NCBI GenBank assembly: GCA_942493275.1
Contig: OW818687.1
Span: 868,001-932,000 of the forward strand
DNA: 64,000 nt
Reading direction: 5' to 3'
Source: G942493275 sp942493275
Lineage (GTDB): Bacteria; Actinomycetota; Coriobacteriia; Anaerosomatales; PHET01
Below are positions 24,249-32,692 of this stretch, one piece after another (position 1 is the stretch's first letter; every line of letters begins with the position of its first letter). The translations under genes and the position numbers were made by a program. Below the pieces are notes generated by a model. The model had not been told where the DNA came from and ran no database searches. It worked only from the letters and a program-made list of their open reading frames with translations.

Positions 24249-24713
24249 ATGGCAGAGCACGCGACCGAATTGCTGGAGACGGTGGCCCGGATGCTCAGGG
24301 AGTTGCCCCACTGCGACCTGGAAAGCTTCAGTCTCCATGGAAGGCACTTTGAGGGCGAAGAGTCCACACCATTCAGGCTCCATGGCCCTTGGGGCGGCTT
24401 GGATTGCACGACCCGCATCGACCTCTCATTCCTCGTGAACGAGGAAGCCCGACGCGACGCAGCTGAGTGGTACACCCTGGAGCATGTTGACCGCATCGAA
24501 TACGCCAGTGACGGTCGCATCTATCTGCATGTCCGGGTCGGATCTTCTTGTGAAGAGGTGGCCGAGTCGCTGGAGCAGGCCATCCACGCCGTCCGCGATG
24601 CAGGAGACGATGTGCGACGCAATCTCAGCATGGCCGTGGACGACTGGGCCGACGACATTCTTGATGAACCCCGCTTCAGCCACGCACCTAGCGCAGGTGA
24701 CCACCGTGAATAG
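24249..24713 (+). CDS. hypothetical protein of the mobility module
   Basis: A 154-residue, acidic soluble protein with strands (YLHVRVG) and several amphipathic helices (ATELLETVARMLREL, EVAESLEQAIHAVRD). AAGGAGG lies six bases before the ATG. Its stop overlaps the start of the excisionase-like gene 24706-24945 by eight bases, so the two are coupled. Unknown family. First gene of a rightward operon 24249-26596. Confidence 0.5.
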   Translation: MAEHATELLETVARMLRELPHCDLESFSLHGRHFEGEESTPFRLHGPWGGLDCTTRIDLSFLVNEEARRDAAEWYTLEHVDRIEYASDGRIYLHVRVGSSCEEVAESLEQAIHAVRDAGDDVRRNLSMAVDDWADDILDEPRFSHAPSAGDHRE

Positions 24714-24945
24714 CTCAGCGCGCCAGACACTCACGGTTGCGGAGACAGCCGTTGTCCTCGGGGTGGGAGTGAGCACGGTCCGTGAGGCCATACGTAGGGG
24801 GCAGATTCCCTCTGTTCGCTGCGGCCGTCGGATCTTGGTGCCAGTCCAGGCACTGGAGGAGGCCTTGAATCCGCGCACGACAGTCGTTCGCAGCTCTGAC
24901 CCAAGCGATGCCGACCCCTCTACGTATGGAGGTGAGGAGAGATGA
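24706..24945 (+). CDS. excisionase-like helix-turn-helix protein
   Basis: A 79-residue protein from a GTG at 24706 (AGGTG six bases before). The core TLTVAETAVVLGVGVSTVREAIRRGQIPSVRCGRRILVP is described here by its parts: TVAETA, STVREAIRRG, IPSVRCGRR. These are the hallmarks of HTH_17/excisionase (Xis-like, MerR-type) proteins that bend att DNA and bias an integrase toward excision. Its likely partner is the integrase 26669-27802. An ATG at 24664 would give a longer N-terminus within the upstream gene and is less likely. Confidence 0.75.
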   Translation: MNSSARQTLTVAETAVVLGVGVSTVREAIRRGQIPSVRCGRRILVPVQALEEALNPRTTVVRSSDPSDADPSTYGGEER

Positions 24946-25784
24946 GCCACCCGTTTGTCTGGCCGAGCGAGAGCGGGCGCGGACGACAGCAGTCGTTCAT
25001 CGTCCCTCGAATGCTCGTGGACGGGACGATCTTGCACCATGCTGAGTGGTTCCCGAACATGACCGACGACCACTGGGCGTTCACGGTCTACGGGTTCAGT
25101 TGCACTCGCGGCGAAACCGCCACTGTGTTCGCAGGTCCATCGGCCGCCCGTAAGTTCTGTGGCTTGACGGACAGCGCTCTGTCGCCCGGATACCCTGCTG
25201 AGTCCGCATGGCAGGCCCTCTATGGACCGCTCATGGAATACGGATTCGCGCGGTCAGAAGGCGTCCAGTTCAAACAGGGTTGTCCCGTGCCGCACTACAC
25301 CCTGATGATTCCGCCGCTCCCAACAGAAGGCGGGCTCATCAAGTCCGAACATGCCGCAACGAGACGGAATATGACGCAGCTCGGAGTGCCGTTTGTCACG
25401 CTCCCCCAAGATCTCATTCGCAGGCTGTGGGTTGAACTGGATACACGACGCCGAAGGTGCCTGAGTGCGCTCTACGCCTTCATGCATCCATGCGGACGAT
25501 ACATCGACCCACACCACTTGCACATGTGGCGAGGGCAGAATGTGATGTCTCGCGCGCTGCTCATGGCCGCTGGCGGCGACACGGCTGCCGTCTCAACGAC
25601 TCTCCTCCACCTGCAAGAGGAGGGGACACTCCGCATCATGTCGGTCGGGCTGGACGGCGTGCAGCTCTATCCGGGTTCGCGCGCGCCATTGATCACGGAT
25701 GAGAAGAATTCTTCTGGGGCGTTCCATGTATACGCCCCAGTGCTTCTCCCACCACAGAAGCGAGGAAGGCGAACGCAACCATGA
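24942..25784 (+). CDS. hypothetical protein, possible winged-helix
   Basis: 280 residues starting with an ATG that overlaps the preceding stop (ATGA). The second half has a run of helices with basic surface (DLIRRLWVELDTRRRRCL, QNVMSRALLMAAGGDTAAV) followed by HLQEEGTLRIMSVG, which could be a winged helix, as in some replication initiators and relaxase accessory proteins. No catalytic motif is seen. Its place between an excisionase-like and a RusA-like gene points to replication or mobility, by context only. Confidence 0.45.
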   Translation: MSHPFVWPSESGRGRQQSFIVPRMLVDGTILHHAEWFPNMTDDHWAFTVYGFSCTRGETATVFAGPSAARKFCGLTDSALSPGYPAESAWQALYGPLMEYGFARSEGVQFKQGCPVPHYTLMIPPLPTEGGLIKSEHAATRRNMTQLGVPFVTLPQDLIRRLWVELDTRRRRCLSALYAFMHPCGRYIDPHHLHMWRGQNVMSRALLMAAGGDTAAVSTTLLHLQEEGTLRIMSVGLDGVQLYPGSRAPLITDEKNSSGAFHVYAPVLLPPQKRGRRTQP

Positions 25785-26596
25785 GAACCAGCTACTTCAC
25801 GTGGTACACGCTCAAAGGCACGATGAGTACCGAGATCGCCAGACCGGCTCTTCGAATGGGTCGAGTCCCTGTGCCTGACCCTGCGTACGCAACCTACAAG
25901 GGTAATGTTGCGATGGCCGCGCGAGCATTCCGGCAGGGAAAGAGCGGCAGGCAGTTCACCCAAGTCGCTGCCTGCATTCCTCTCCACGCGGGCGAGCCGC
26001 TTCTGGCCACCGCAAAGGGACTGACAGATGGGCTGGTCACAGGTGGACTGCTCCTCGATGACTCGCCCGAGCACTTGCGTGCGGTAAGGTTCGGGCGCTG
26101 CAGTCCGCGCGAGCAGCAGTGGACACGAGTCAACGTGTGGTCGGATTGGGAAGAGCGCCCGAGATACGAGTTCTCCGTCCCCGGCGTGCCTTCGCCCGCC
26201 AGGTATTCCTCAGCCAACTCCAAGCCACGATTTCGCGGGGAGTACGTGACCCCAGACGACTACAGAGCCGCGCTCGAAGAGTTCATACAGGTGAGCACGG
26301 CCGGCCAGTACAGTGACGCCCTGAGAGTCCCAGCAGCGATGCTCCAGATGAAGGTGAGAGTGCGCGAAGGGGGCTCACACGACATCGACAACATCGGCCT
26401 GGCCATTCTTGACCGTTTGGAGGCTCTGAGGTCGGATGAGCCGCAAGGGCTTCACCTCGACGAATTGCTGGGGGTGGTAGAAATCAGAGTAGAGCCCCAT
26501 GATTCCATGGATACTGCTGTCTCGTTCGAGATACACGGCGGCAATCGTGCGACCAGCGCCTATCCCGGTGGTTCCCTTCTCTTAGCTACGTACTAA
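25781..26596 (+). CDS. RusA-like protein with two tandem copies of the fold
   Basis: 271 residues, start ATGA-coupled to the previous gene. The C-terminal half (from RYEFSVPGVPSP) has the RusA Holliday-junction resolvase signature: KVRVREGGSHDIDNIGLA in parts, with D-x-D-N, then ILDRLEAL and DDELLG-type acidic turns. The N-terminal half (RVPVPDPAYATYKGN, then TDGLVTGGLLLDDSPEHL) follows the same order of elements but has lost D-x-D-N. So it appears to be an internal duplication with one active and one inactive copy. RusA enzymes cut four-way junctions as dimers, which a fused pair could imitate. Confidence 0.6.
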   Translation: MRTSYFTWYTLKGTMSTEIARPALRMGRVPVPDPAYATYKGNVAMAARAFRQGKSGRQFTQVAACIPLHAGEPLLATAKGLTDGLVTGGLLLDDSPEHLRAVRFGRCSPREQQWTRVNVWSDWEERPRYEFSVPGVPSPARYSSANSKPRFRGEYVTPDDYRAALEEFIQVSTAGQYSDALRVPAAMLQMKVRVREGGSHDIDNIGLAILDRLEALRSDEPQGLHLDELLGVVEIRVEPHDSMDTAVSFEIHGGNRATSAYPGGSLLLATY

Positions 26597-26668
26597 TCTA
26601 CATATACCTACCAGTACCTGTATCTGCAGTGGGAACCAGAGTCTCTAGCTTGACGAAGGAGTCCTCAC

Positions 26669-27802
26669 ATGGACGGGCACATCCGCAAGCGCGGGAATCA
26701 GTGGTACGTGGTGCTGGAGCTCCCGAGAGGAGCGGACGGCAAGCGTCATCAGAAGTGGGTCTCGGCGGGGCCGAGGAAGGAAGACGCGAAGCGACTTCGG
26801 TCGAAGCTTGTCACCGAAATACACGAGGGCCGCTACCTCGAGCCGACTGACATGAGCCTGTCTGCGTACCTGAGCCAGTGGATGTCCACCTGTGAGGCGA
26901 CTCTCGGCTCGAAGAAGACTGCCGAACGATATCGCGATATCTGTGAGAAGAGTATTGCTCCGAAGATCGGCCACATCCCCCTCTCGAAACTCACGCCGCT
27001 GGACATTCAGTCCTTCTACGCCTGGGAGCTGAGCGAGGGGCGCGCAAATGGAAAAGGCGGACTTTCTGCTCAAACCGTGCTCCATCACCATCGGGTACTG
27101 AAGAGAGCGCTGAGCCAAGCGGTAAGGTGGCGACTGCTGCTATCCAATCCGGCGGACGGAGTGGACGCACCTAGGCCCGAGCAGCGTGAGATGAATGCCC
27201 TCGACGGTAAGGGCATTGAACGCCTTCTGCACGCTCTTGAAGGGGACCCGCTGTACTTCCCCACTCAGCTGGCCTTCACCACTGGATTGAGGCGCTCGGA
27301 GATTCTTGGTCTCCGATGGACAGATGTAGATCTGTCGAGAGCGGATCTCAGCGTGCGGCGCTCACTCGAACAGACTCGTGAGGGACTCCGCTTCAAAGAG
27401 CCGAAGACGCGGAAGAGTAGCCGGACCGTGGCCCTGGCACCCGTGACCGTGAAGGCACTGAAGGCCCATCGGGCCGAACAGGCACGCACGAAGCTCGTCG
27501 CGGGAGAATGCTACGAGGATAACGGGCTCGTCTTTCCTGGCCACCTGGGTGCACCGTGGAAGCCAAACTCGTTCAGCGCAAGCTTCGCTGCGAAGATGAA
27601 GAAGCTGGGCTTCACGATCACCTTCCATGACACGCGGCATTCACACGCGACGCTGTTGCTCGCCGAGGGCGTTCACCCGAAGATCGTGAGCGAGCGGCTT
27701 GGGCACAGCACAGTCGGAATGACTCTGGATCGATACTCCCACGTGTTGCCGAACATGCAGGAGGCAGCCGCACAGGCTACCGAGGCGGCACTCGGCGGCT
27801 GA
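26669..27802 (+). CDS. int: phage-type tyrosine integrase of the island
   Basis: A 377-residue integrase with the full three-domain plan: an N-terminal arm-binding domain (residues 1-60; IRKRGNQWYVVLELP, Lys/Arg-rich), a helical core-binding domain (62-165; YLSQWMSTC, ERYRDICEKSI) and the catalytic domain. The active site is Arg 208, Lys 246, His 320-x-x-Arg 323, His 346 and Tyr 356. AAGGAG precedes the ATG. It is the best candidate for having inserted the island at tRNA-Ser. Unlike most tRNA-linked islands, the gene is not at an end but in the middle, next to the distal end of the cassette array. Confidence 0.92.
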   Translation: MDGHIRKRGNQWYVVLELPRGADGKRHQKWVSAGPRKEDAKRLRSKLVTEIHEGRYLEPTDMSLSAYLSQWMSTCEATLGSKKTAERYRDICEKSIAPKIGHIPLSKLTPLDIQSFYAWELSEGRANGKGGLSAQTVLHHHRVLKRALSQAVRWRLLLSNPADGVDAPRPEQREMNALDGKGIERLLHALEGDPLYFPTQLAFTTGLRRSEILGLRWTDVDLSRADLSVRRSLEQTREGLRFKEPKTRKSSRTVALAPVTVKALKAHRAEQARTKLVAGECYEDNGLVFPGHLGAPWKPNSFSASFAAKMKKLGFTITFHDTRHSHATLLLAEGVHPKIVSERLGHSTVGMTLDRYSHVLPNMQEAAAQATEAALGG

Positions 27803-27886
27803 GGGCGCACGCGGTTCTCGATGCGGGCGCACGCCCCTTGCTGGTCAGTCTGTATTCTGGCGTTCTGCTTGATGCCCTTGTTAGGC
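27803..27886 (-). repeat. attC site A, decayed on its distal side
   Basis: The R'' end is intact (GTTAGGC at 27880-27886 on the plus strand, next to the stop of the first cassette gene). The loop with CCCCTTGCTGGTCAGTC matches sites B, I and K. The distal R' box is not recognisable: where GTTRRRY is expected the sequence runs into the integrase stop codon. It is the outermost site of the array. Confidence 0.65.
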
Positions 27887-27887
27887 C

Positions 27888-28670
27888 TCAGACGGCCTCG
27901 CCCCGAAACGCATCCAGCCAATCCCTCAGAGCGTCATAATCCCTCAGACTGAGCTGGTACTCGAGTGGACTTGCGAAGGCGACTGCGTCGCGAGTGAAGG
28001 AGGACGTGGTAACGATGATCCCCTTTGTTGCGCGCTCAGCTTGGAGTACCCCATACAAGCCGCGAACGACTTCGACTCCGACCTTCCTGTTCTCAGCGTA
28101 GCGCTTGCACTCAACCAAGTAGAGGGACTTGCCGAGCGATCCAGAGTTGACGGCAAGTAGGTCGCGGCCTCCGTCCCGAGTCTGCGGTGTGAGCTGGACA
28201 GAGAATCCACGCTTGCGGAAGAGCTCCGCGACGACTTCCTCAAACCGCCGTGGCTCGATGTCTCGCATGAGTTCTGGGTTCGCGGCAAGGAAGGCGAGCA
28301 GCTCCTCGTTGACCGCGACTGTGTTCGCGATGGACGCCGGATTCATGAGAGGCGAACTAGCGTCGTAGAGCAGCGGAAACACCGTCGAGAGCGGCGCATA
28401 GGTCGTGTACCCCTGAGCATGGCCCTGGTTCGAATAGGGATACGAGACGTAGCCGCGCGGCTTGCGTTCGCCGACCGCTCCCACCTCATTCTCATCCATA
28501 TGCGCGTGGCACAAGTACGGGCAAGTGAAATCCTGCTCGAAGAACTGCTCGTTCAGCGGCTCGGGGTAGAAGTCGTAGAGGTAGACCTCGAACTCCGCAG
28601 GGTGAAGACAGCCCGCAACAGAACAGGGCTTGCCGGTGACGTACGGGACGTGCCTGACCGGGTCCGACAT
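27888..28670 (-). CDS. Mrr-like restriction endonuclease (cassette 1)
   Basis: A 260-residue protein. The N-terminal part has a Cys/His cluster (CSVAGCLHP, then CPYLCHAH), likely a zinc site. The C-terminal 120 residues are an Mrr_cat-type PD-(D/E)XK nuclease: RRFEEVVAELFRKRGF, then DGGRDLLAV with the Asp, and YLVECKRY with the Glu-x-Lys. Mrr-type enzymes cut modified or foreign DNA. ATG at 28670 follows GAGGGG; a GTG at 28682 is possible. The stop is two bases from attC A. Being alone without a methylase fits a modification-dependent or genome-defence enzyme. Confidence 0.8.
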   Translation of the reverse strand: MSDPVRHVPYVTGKPCSVAGCLHPAEFEVYLYDFYPEPLNEQFFEQDFTCPYLCHAHMDENEVGAVGERKPRGYVSYPYSNQGHAQGYTTYAPLSTVFPLLYDASSPLMNPASIANTVAVNEELLAFLAANPELMRDIEPRRFEEVVAELFRKRGFSVQLTPQTRDGGRDLLAVNSGSLGKSLYLVECKRYAENRKVGVEVVRGLYGVLQAERATKGIIVTTSSFTRDAVAFASPLEYQLSLRDYDALRDWLDAFRGEAV

Positions 28671-28686
28671 GCCACCCCTCACGTAG

Positions 28687-28773
28687 GCCTAACGTCTTTG
28701 GACATGAGCAGACGCGCACACCCCTTGCAGGTCAGTCTACCTTCTGGCGTTCTGCTCGATGCCCTTGTTAGCA
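28687..28773 (-). repeat. attC site B
   Basis: 87 bp between GCCTAAC (28687-28693) and GTTAGCA (28767-28773). The arms pair well: TTTGGACATGAGCAGACGC against GCGTTCTGCTCGATGCCC. It directly follows the stop of cassette gene 2 (28774). Loop almost the same as in sites I and K. Confidence 0.85.
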
Positions 28774-30132
28774 CTAATACAGCTGGCCTTCAGCGACCAC
28801 GTAAGCAAAGTGGGCTTCAACCTCCCTGACCAGTTCATTCGATGGAACATACTGCATGTTTGGGTGCTGTGCGTGCTCGTCATCGAGATCCCTCATGCAG
28901 TCGATTTGCGGCCCCCCGTGCGCCTCGAAGTGCAGGCACTGCCCGCCCGTATCACCCAGGGGACAGTCGTCCCAGTCCCAAACGGCAGAAATACGGAACT
29001 GAAGCCGGCCGTTCTTGAGCCGCCGCACACCGACGTCGCCGGATTCGGCTCCCCGAATCAACTGCTGCGGCGAGTAGCCGGTGTAGACGAGCAGATCACT
29101 CGCCTCAACCCACTTCGGCGCGACCAAGTCAGGTCGCCGCCTGCGCATGTCAATCAGCACGCGGCACTTGCCTAGTGTTGGCAGGTAGCTCATGCAGTTG
29201 TGACCGAAGTGCATATCAGGAATGTCTTTCGATGGCCGCGCAGCCGGACTGGCACTGCCGTTCTGCCTGGCTGAATCCATCCGAACGAGACTCAGGAAGT
29301 CGCTTTCGCGGAGAATGCGAATCGGTTGGCCGGCTGAGATGAGTTGCTCGACCTTGCGATGCTTCGAACTCTTGTCGTGGCCCGCGAGCCTCGACACATC
29401 CTGATCTCCCACAATCAAGATGGTGGTGTGCTTGGTGACGCCAGGATCGACACGACAACCTACGGCATCTGCCATGTCGGCTGCTTCGTGGCGCACCATC
29501 TGCAGCGAACCAGTGAAGACGACGACTTCGCCGAATAGCGGACCGTCCGGGTTTCCTGCGCGAGCGATAGGCTGGTAGCTGTGTGTACTGGGATTGATTG
29601 GGCGCTCAACGCGTGTGAGCCAGTCCTCCACGGATAGACCGGTGGTTTCGATCGCGCGCAGGAGTACCGTGGCCGATGCCTTTGCATCCTCCAATGCATC
29701 GTGAGCGTCGTAGCAGTAGCCGAGGTGGTCGCAGAGGTTCTCCAGACCGTGGCCGCTTCGTGAGAACTGCTCCCATGTGCGTCGGGCGACTCTGGCCGAA
29801 TCAAGCCAGGTGCAGTCTGGTACCGGCAGCGAGTACTCATCGCAGGCTTGCTGAATTGCGACTCGGTCGAAGTGCGTGTGACAGACTGCAACCCGCCCCG
29901 CCAGCCAGGAATCGAGATCTTTGATGACCTGTGGCAGCGTCGGCGCGCCTTCTACGTCCGCCTCGTGGATCCCGTGGATGGACACATTGAGGGGGTCAAA
30001 GAAGTCCTCGGGGTCAACCAACGTGGCCCACTCACCAACAAGTTCGCCGCGCTCGAACCCGGCAACACCTATCTGGCAAATCGAGCCCAGTCGCGCGTTT
30101 GCGGTTTCGACGTCGATTGCGACGAAGTCCAT
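28774..30132 (-). CDS. DnaQ-like exonuclease with a BRCT domain (cassette 2)
   Basis: 452 residues. The N-terminal 175 form a DEDDh 3'-5' exonuclease: FVAIDVETAN (Asp 7, Glu 9), CHTHFDRVAI (second Asp), and HDALEDAKAS with His and Asp. A BRCT domain follows (about 210-290; GEVVVFTGSLQMVRHEA, then ILIVGDQD), a combination also used in DNA-repair and ligase proteins. The last 150 residues are unassigned and hold Cys and Trp residues. GGGGGA precedes the ATG at 30132. Processing of DNA or RNA ends during repair or phage attack is possible; the C-terminus may set the target. Confidence 0.8.
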   Translation of the reverse strand: MDFVAIDVETANARLGSICQIGVAGFERGELVGEWATLVDPEDFFDPLNVSIHGIHEADVEGAPTLPQVIKDLDSWLAGRVAVCHTHFDRVAIQQACDEYSLPVPDCTWLDSARVARRTWEQFSRSGHGLENLCDHLGYCYDAHDALEDAKASATVLLRAIETTGLSVEDWLTRVERPINPSTHSYQPIARAGNPDGPLFGEVVVFTGSLQMVRHEAADMADAVGCRVDPGVTKHTTILIVGDQDVSRLAGHDKSSKHRKVEQLISAGQPIRILRESDFLSLVRMDSARQNGSASPAARPSKDIPDMHFGHNCMSYLPTLGKCRVLIDMRRRRPDLVAPKWVEASDLLVYTGYSPQQLIRGAESGDVGVRRLKNGRLQFRISAVWDWDDCPLGDTGGQCLHFEAHGGPQIDCMRDLDDEHAQHPNMQYVPSNELVREVEAHFAYVVAEGQLY

Positions 30133-30148
30133 CGCGATCCCCCGTTCG

Positions 30149-30238
30149 TTCTAACGTGTTTGGGCATAACCTGCGGCCCGTACGCTTGCGGTGTCAACCG
30201 TGACGATCATCCCGGTCAGGCTAATCCCCTTGTTAGAC
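30149..30238 (-). repeat. attC site C
   Basis: 90 bp from TTCTAAC (30149-30155) to GTTAGAC (30232-30238). GGGCATAACCTGCGG pairs with CCGGTCAGGCTAATCCC. Its loop differs from the other sites. Confidence 0.75.
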
Positions 30239-30247
30239 ACGAGGCCC

Positions 30248-31072
30248 TCACGGAATCTGCGCCACGTGCCACTGCTTGAGTTGTTCGTGCGTCACGCTGA
30301 TGGCAGTCATCGCGGGCAGGTCGTTCGCCGGCCTAACCTCCAGAGGGCCGAGAGCGCTCGTGTCGATGGAACGCAAGTACGCCCGATCAGAAATCACGGC
30401 AACCAGAAGCTGCTCCGGCTTCGCCGAGGCAACCAAGAAACTGGTTCTGCCGTACGCGGAACCGAGCCCGGCCGCCCATGCGAGAGAGACCAGCAGCACG
30501 GCGAGCGCCAGTTGTCGTGTCGCAACTGGGAATCGCTGAGCAAAGAGGCTGATCAGGGACTTGCCGAAGGGATCCTCATCGTCGGGCAGTCTCCGCATGC
30601 GCTCAGTGTCCGCTCGCAGCTTGTTCGTATAGCCCTCGACGTCGCGCTGGTTCCAGAGTGGCGCGAGGTAGGACAGGCCCATGAAGAAGAACGTGACCAC
30701 CGCCACCGCGATCCAAGCCGCGGAAACCCCAACTGCAAGCGCGAACAGAGAAGAGAAGACCAATGGAGACAGCATGTTTGCTGCAGGCTCACGAACCCAC
30801 CAAGGCAGGTGAGGAACCAAGAGACTACCGAGCGAGACAAGGCCGTTGAACGCCAACAGAACAAGACCCAGAGCAGCAAACGCCGCCAAAGCATCGCTGG
30901 GCTGAACCGACACGAGATAGCGAGGTATGGAGTACACCGCGGCAAAGGCCGACCAGTAGGCGTACGCTGCGGCGAGCGCGACCGCCGGAATGAGCAGGGC
31001 CCATGCCCAGCCCGGAATGCCATCCGGTGACCGTTTGAGACGGCCTCCCCGTACATCACCCGCGTCCTCCAC
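30248..31072 (-). CDS. multi-pass membrane protein (cassette 3)
   Basis: 274 residues, starting at a GTG with GGGGAG seven bases before it. Four hydrophobic segments (about 21-48, 62-86, 103-133 and 185-208) place the protein in the membrane; a charged cytoplasmic loop lies between the third and fourth (RADTERMRRLPDDEDPFG), and the C-terminal 65 residues are soluble. Not similar to a named transporter. In defence cassettes such proteins can act as membrane effectors, but no evidence for that is visible here. Confidence 0.55.
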   Translation of the reverse strand: MEDAGDVRGGRLKRSPDGIPGWAWALLIPAVALAAAYAYWSAFAAVYSIPRYLVSVQPSDALAAFAALGLVLLAFNGLVSLGSLLVPHLPWWVREPAANMLSPLVFSSLFALAVGVSAAWIAVAVVTFFFMGLSYLAPLWNQRDVEGYTNKLRADTERMRRLPDDEDPFGKSLISLFAQRFPVATRQLALAVLLVSLAWAAGLGSAYGRTSFLVASAKPEQLLVAVISDRAYLRSIDTSALGPLEVRPANDLPAMTAISVTHEQLKQWHVAQIP

Positions 31073-31089
31073 CGGCGACTCCCCTCTGT

Positions 31090-31182
31090 GCCTAACGTTC
31101 TGGCGCGTAACCCGCGCACTGATACCTTACCGCGCGAAGCACGCCTACGCCGAAAGGCGTCGGGTTGACGCGTTTGTTAGGC
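31090..31182 (-). repeat. attC site D
   Basis: 93 bp from GCCTAAC (31090-31096) to GTTAGGC (31176-31182). CGCGTAACCCG pairs with CGGGTTGACGCG. It belongs to a subfamily with F and G that carries a GCGAAGC segment in the loop. Confidence 0.85.
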
Positions 31183-31203
31183 ACATGGGATTGAGCCCGT
31201 TGG

Positions 31204-31845
31204 CTAGCGGACTCCGCACTCAGTGAGGAAACTCGAGATGGCTTCAACTTGGTCAGTATCTGAATCCTCGTACGAGACAGCGCCGAGATGCGTGGCGGCG
31301 GACTCAAAACCACGTTCCACTGTGGTGTTCGCGGAAACTGCCGCTTGCACCTCCGAAGAGAGCCGTGGTAGTGCCCTCACCGTGTCGAAGAGGGACACAC
31401 CTGTCCCCAGAAGCTCCTGCATGGTCAGTCCATCAGCGTTCACGGCGCAATCTATCAGGCCTGGTAAGTCCTCTTCTAGCGCTTCGAAGAACATGTCACT
31501 GCTGATCTCGAACTCGTTCTCAAGCACCGAAACGACGTCGGCATGCGAGATTGCGTTGTTGACAGCCAGTACGAGGTATTCATCGACGTTGTCGAAGATA
31601 GGACTCTTCGGGTTGACGAGTCCCCGGGAGACAAGAAGGAAGTGTGCGAACTCGTGTGCCATTCCGAGAGATAGGTTCGGTTCGGGGTACGACGGGTTGT
31701 ACTTGATGGTCCATCCGTCTGTGGTAGGAATGACCGCGAGTCGTGGAACGTCCGACGACCTCTTGATTGAGATTCTGTTACCGGGCCGCGAAAACGCGGG
31801 CAATACCTGGTCTCGTAGCGCCTCGAACCTCAAGCTGCTCCCCAT
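31204..31845 (-). CDS. HExxH metalloprotease-like protein (cassette 4)
   Basis: About 213 residues from the ATG at 31845. LGMAHEFAHFLL contains the zinc motif HEFAH in a hydrophobic helix, and DEYLVLAVNNA, some 30 residues later, could supply the third ligand or acid, as in ImmA/IrrE-type and M78 peptidases. The second half is helical and acidic. The N-terminal strand region (IKYNPSYPEPNLSLG) leads into the helix as in that group. Possible roles are cleavage of a repressor or of a phage protein; neither is shown. Confidence 0.6.
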   Translation of the reverse strand: MGSSLRFEALRDQVLPAFSRPGNRISIKRSSDVPRLAVIPTTDGWTIKYNPSYPEPNLSLGMAHEFAHFLLVSRGLVNPKSPIFDNVDEYLVLAVNNAISHADVVSVLENEFEISSDMFFEALEEDLPGLIDCAVNADGLTMQELLGTGVSLFDTVRALPRLSSEVQAAVSANTTVERGFESAATHLGAVSYEDSDTDQVEAISSFLTECGVR

Positions 31846-31848
31846 TCT

Positions 31849-31935
31849 GCCCAACGTCTTGGCGCTTCACCCGCACGCCGCTGGCACACAGGATAGCCGA
31901 GCGATTGTCGCGTCAGGTTGAAGCGTTTGTTAGAC
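31849..31935 (-). repeat. attC site E
   Basis: 87 bp from GCCCAAC (31849-31855) to GTTAGAC (31929-31935). GGCGCTTCACCCG pairs with CGTCAGGTTGAAGCG. The start codon of cassette gene 4 lies four bases beyond its crossover end. Confidence 0.85.
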
Positions 31936-31947
31936 CTGCCGTCCGGT

Positions 31948-32580
31948 TCACTTGTGAAAGTCGTCCCTGAGACAGCTGATCTTATCGACCGTCACGCGCG
32001 CCCGATTCGAGACCTGAGCCTCGGATGAGTCAGCGTTCTGCACAACTAGTGTGTGATTCACGTCGCTCAGCCCAGGCTCGAAAGTCAGCAGTGTGTAGCG
32101 AAGTCCGTTCTCACGGGCCTCGTTGAACATCCGCAACTGAGAGAGAACATCGGAGACTGCAAGGGCGAAGTCCGGATTGAACTCGTGAGCAGCGGACATC
32201 GCTGATGCTGCGTACGGAGCCTCTTCGGCCGGAATGAAAGACGATTTGGCTTGGGCCTTCATGAAGGTGTTCAGGGCATCGATCTCGTCCGCCGAAGCTT
32301 TCAGCATTCGGTCGAATCCGACGGGAAGCATCTCCATCCTGTTGGGCCCTCCATATCGCGCGGTCGATTGCTGAAGCCATTTCAGAAGGTCCGCATCGAG
32401 CCGGCCGGTTTGGGCTTCGATCTTGAAGACTACTCCCGTGAGGCGATATGCGAGTTCATCCAGCTCCCGAAGGATCGCCTCCTTGGAGGCAGATGCTCGC
32501 TTGCTGCTCTTCCATGCATCGACGATGAAGGCACTCCCGAGACCCAGCGCCCAGCCCAGCACAACTTCGCCGAAAGCCAT
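31948..32580 (-). CDS. hypothetical protein with N-terminal membrane segment (cassette 5)
   Basis: A 210-residue protein with one N-terminal hydrophobic segment (VVLGWALGLGSAFIVDAW) and a long helical cytoplasmic part (ASKEAILRELDELAYRL, RMLKASADEIDALNTFM), in the style of small membrane-tethered helical proteins of defence islands. It ends with a small beta-rich tail. G-rich ribosome site next to the ATG. No family name can be given. Confidence 0.55.
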   Translation of the reverse strand: MAFGEVVLGWALGLGSAFIVDAWKSSKRASASKEAILRELDELAYRLTGVVFKIEAQTGRLDADLLKWLQQSTARYGGPNRMEMLPVGFDRMLKASADEIDALNTFMKAQAKSSFIPAEEAPYAASAMSAAHEFNPDFALAVSDVLSQLRMFNEARENGLRYTLLTFEPGLSDVNHTLVVQNADSSEAQVSNRARVTVDKISCLRDDFHK

Positions 32581-32600
32581 CCCGCCCCCATCCCAGCCAG

Positions 32601-32692
32601 GTCTAACGTTAATGCGCCTAACCTGCGCGCCACCAGCTTACTGCGCGAAGCGCGAAGACGCTGCTGCGCGTCGGGTTGAAGCGCTCTTAGCC
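32601..32692 (-). repeat. attC site F
   Basis: 92 bp from GTCTAAC (32601-32607) to CTTAGCC (32686-32692). GCGCCTAACCTGCG pairs with CGTCGGGTTGAAGCGC. The R'' side has C in place of G, the more tolerant side of attC sites. The stop of cassette gene 6 lies inside the site. Confidence 0.75.
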
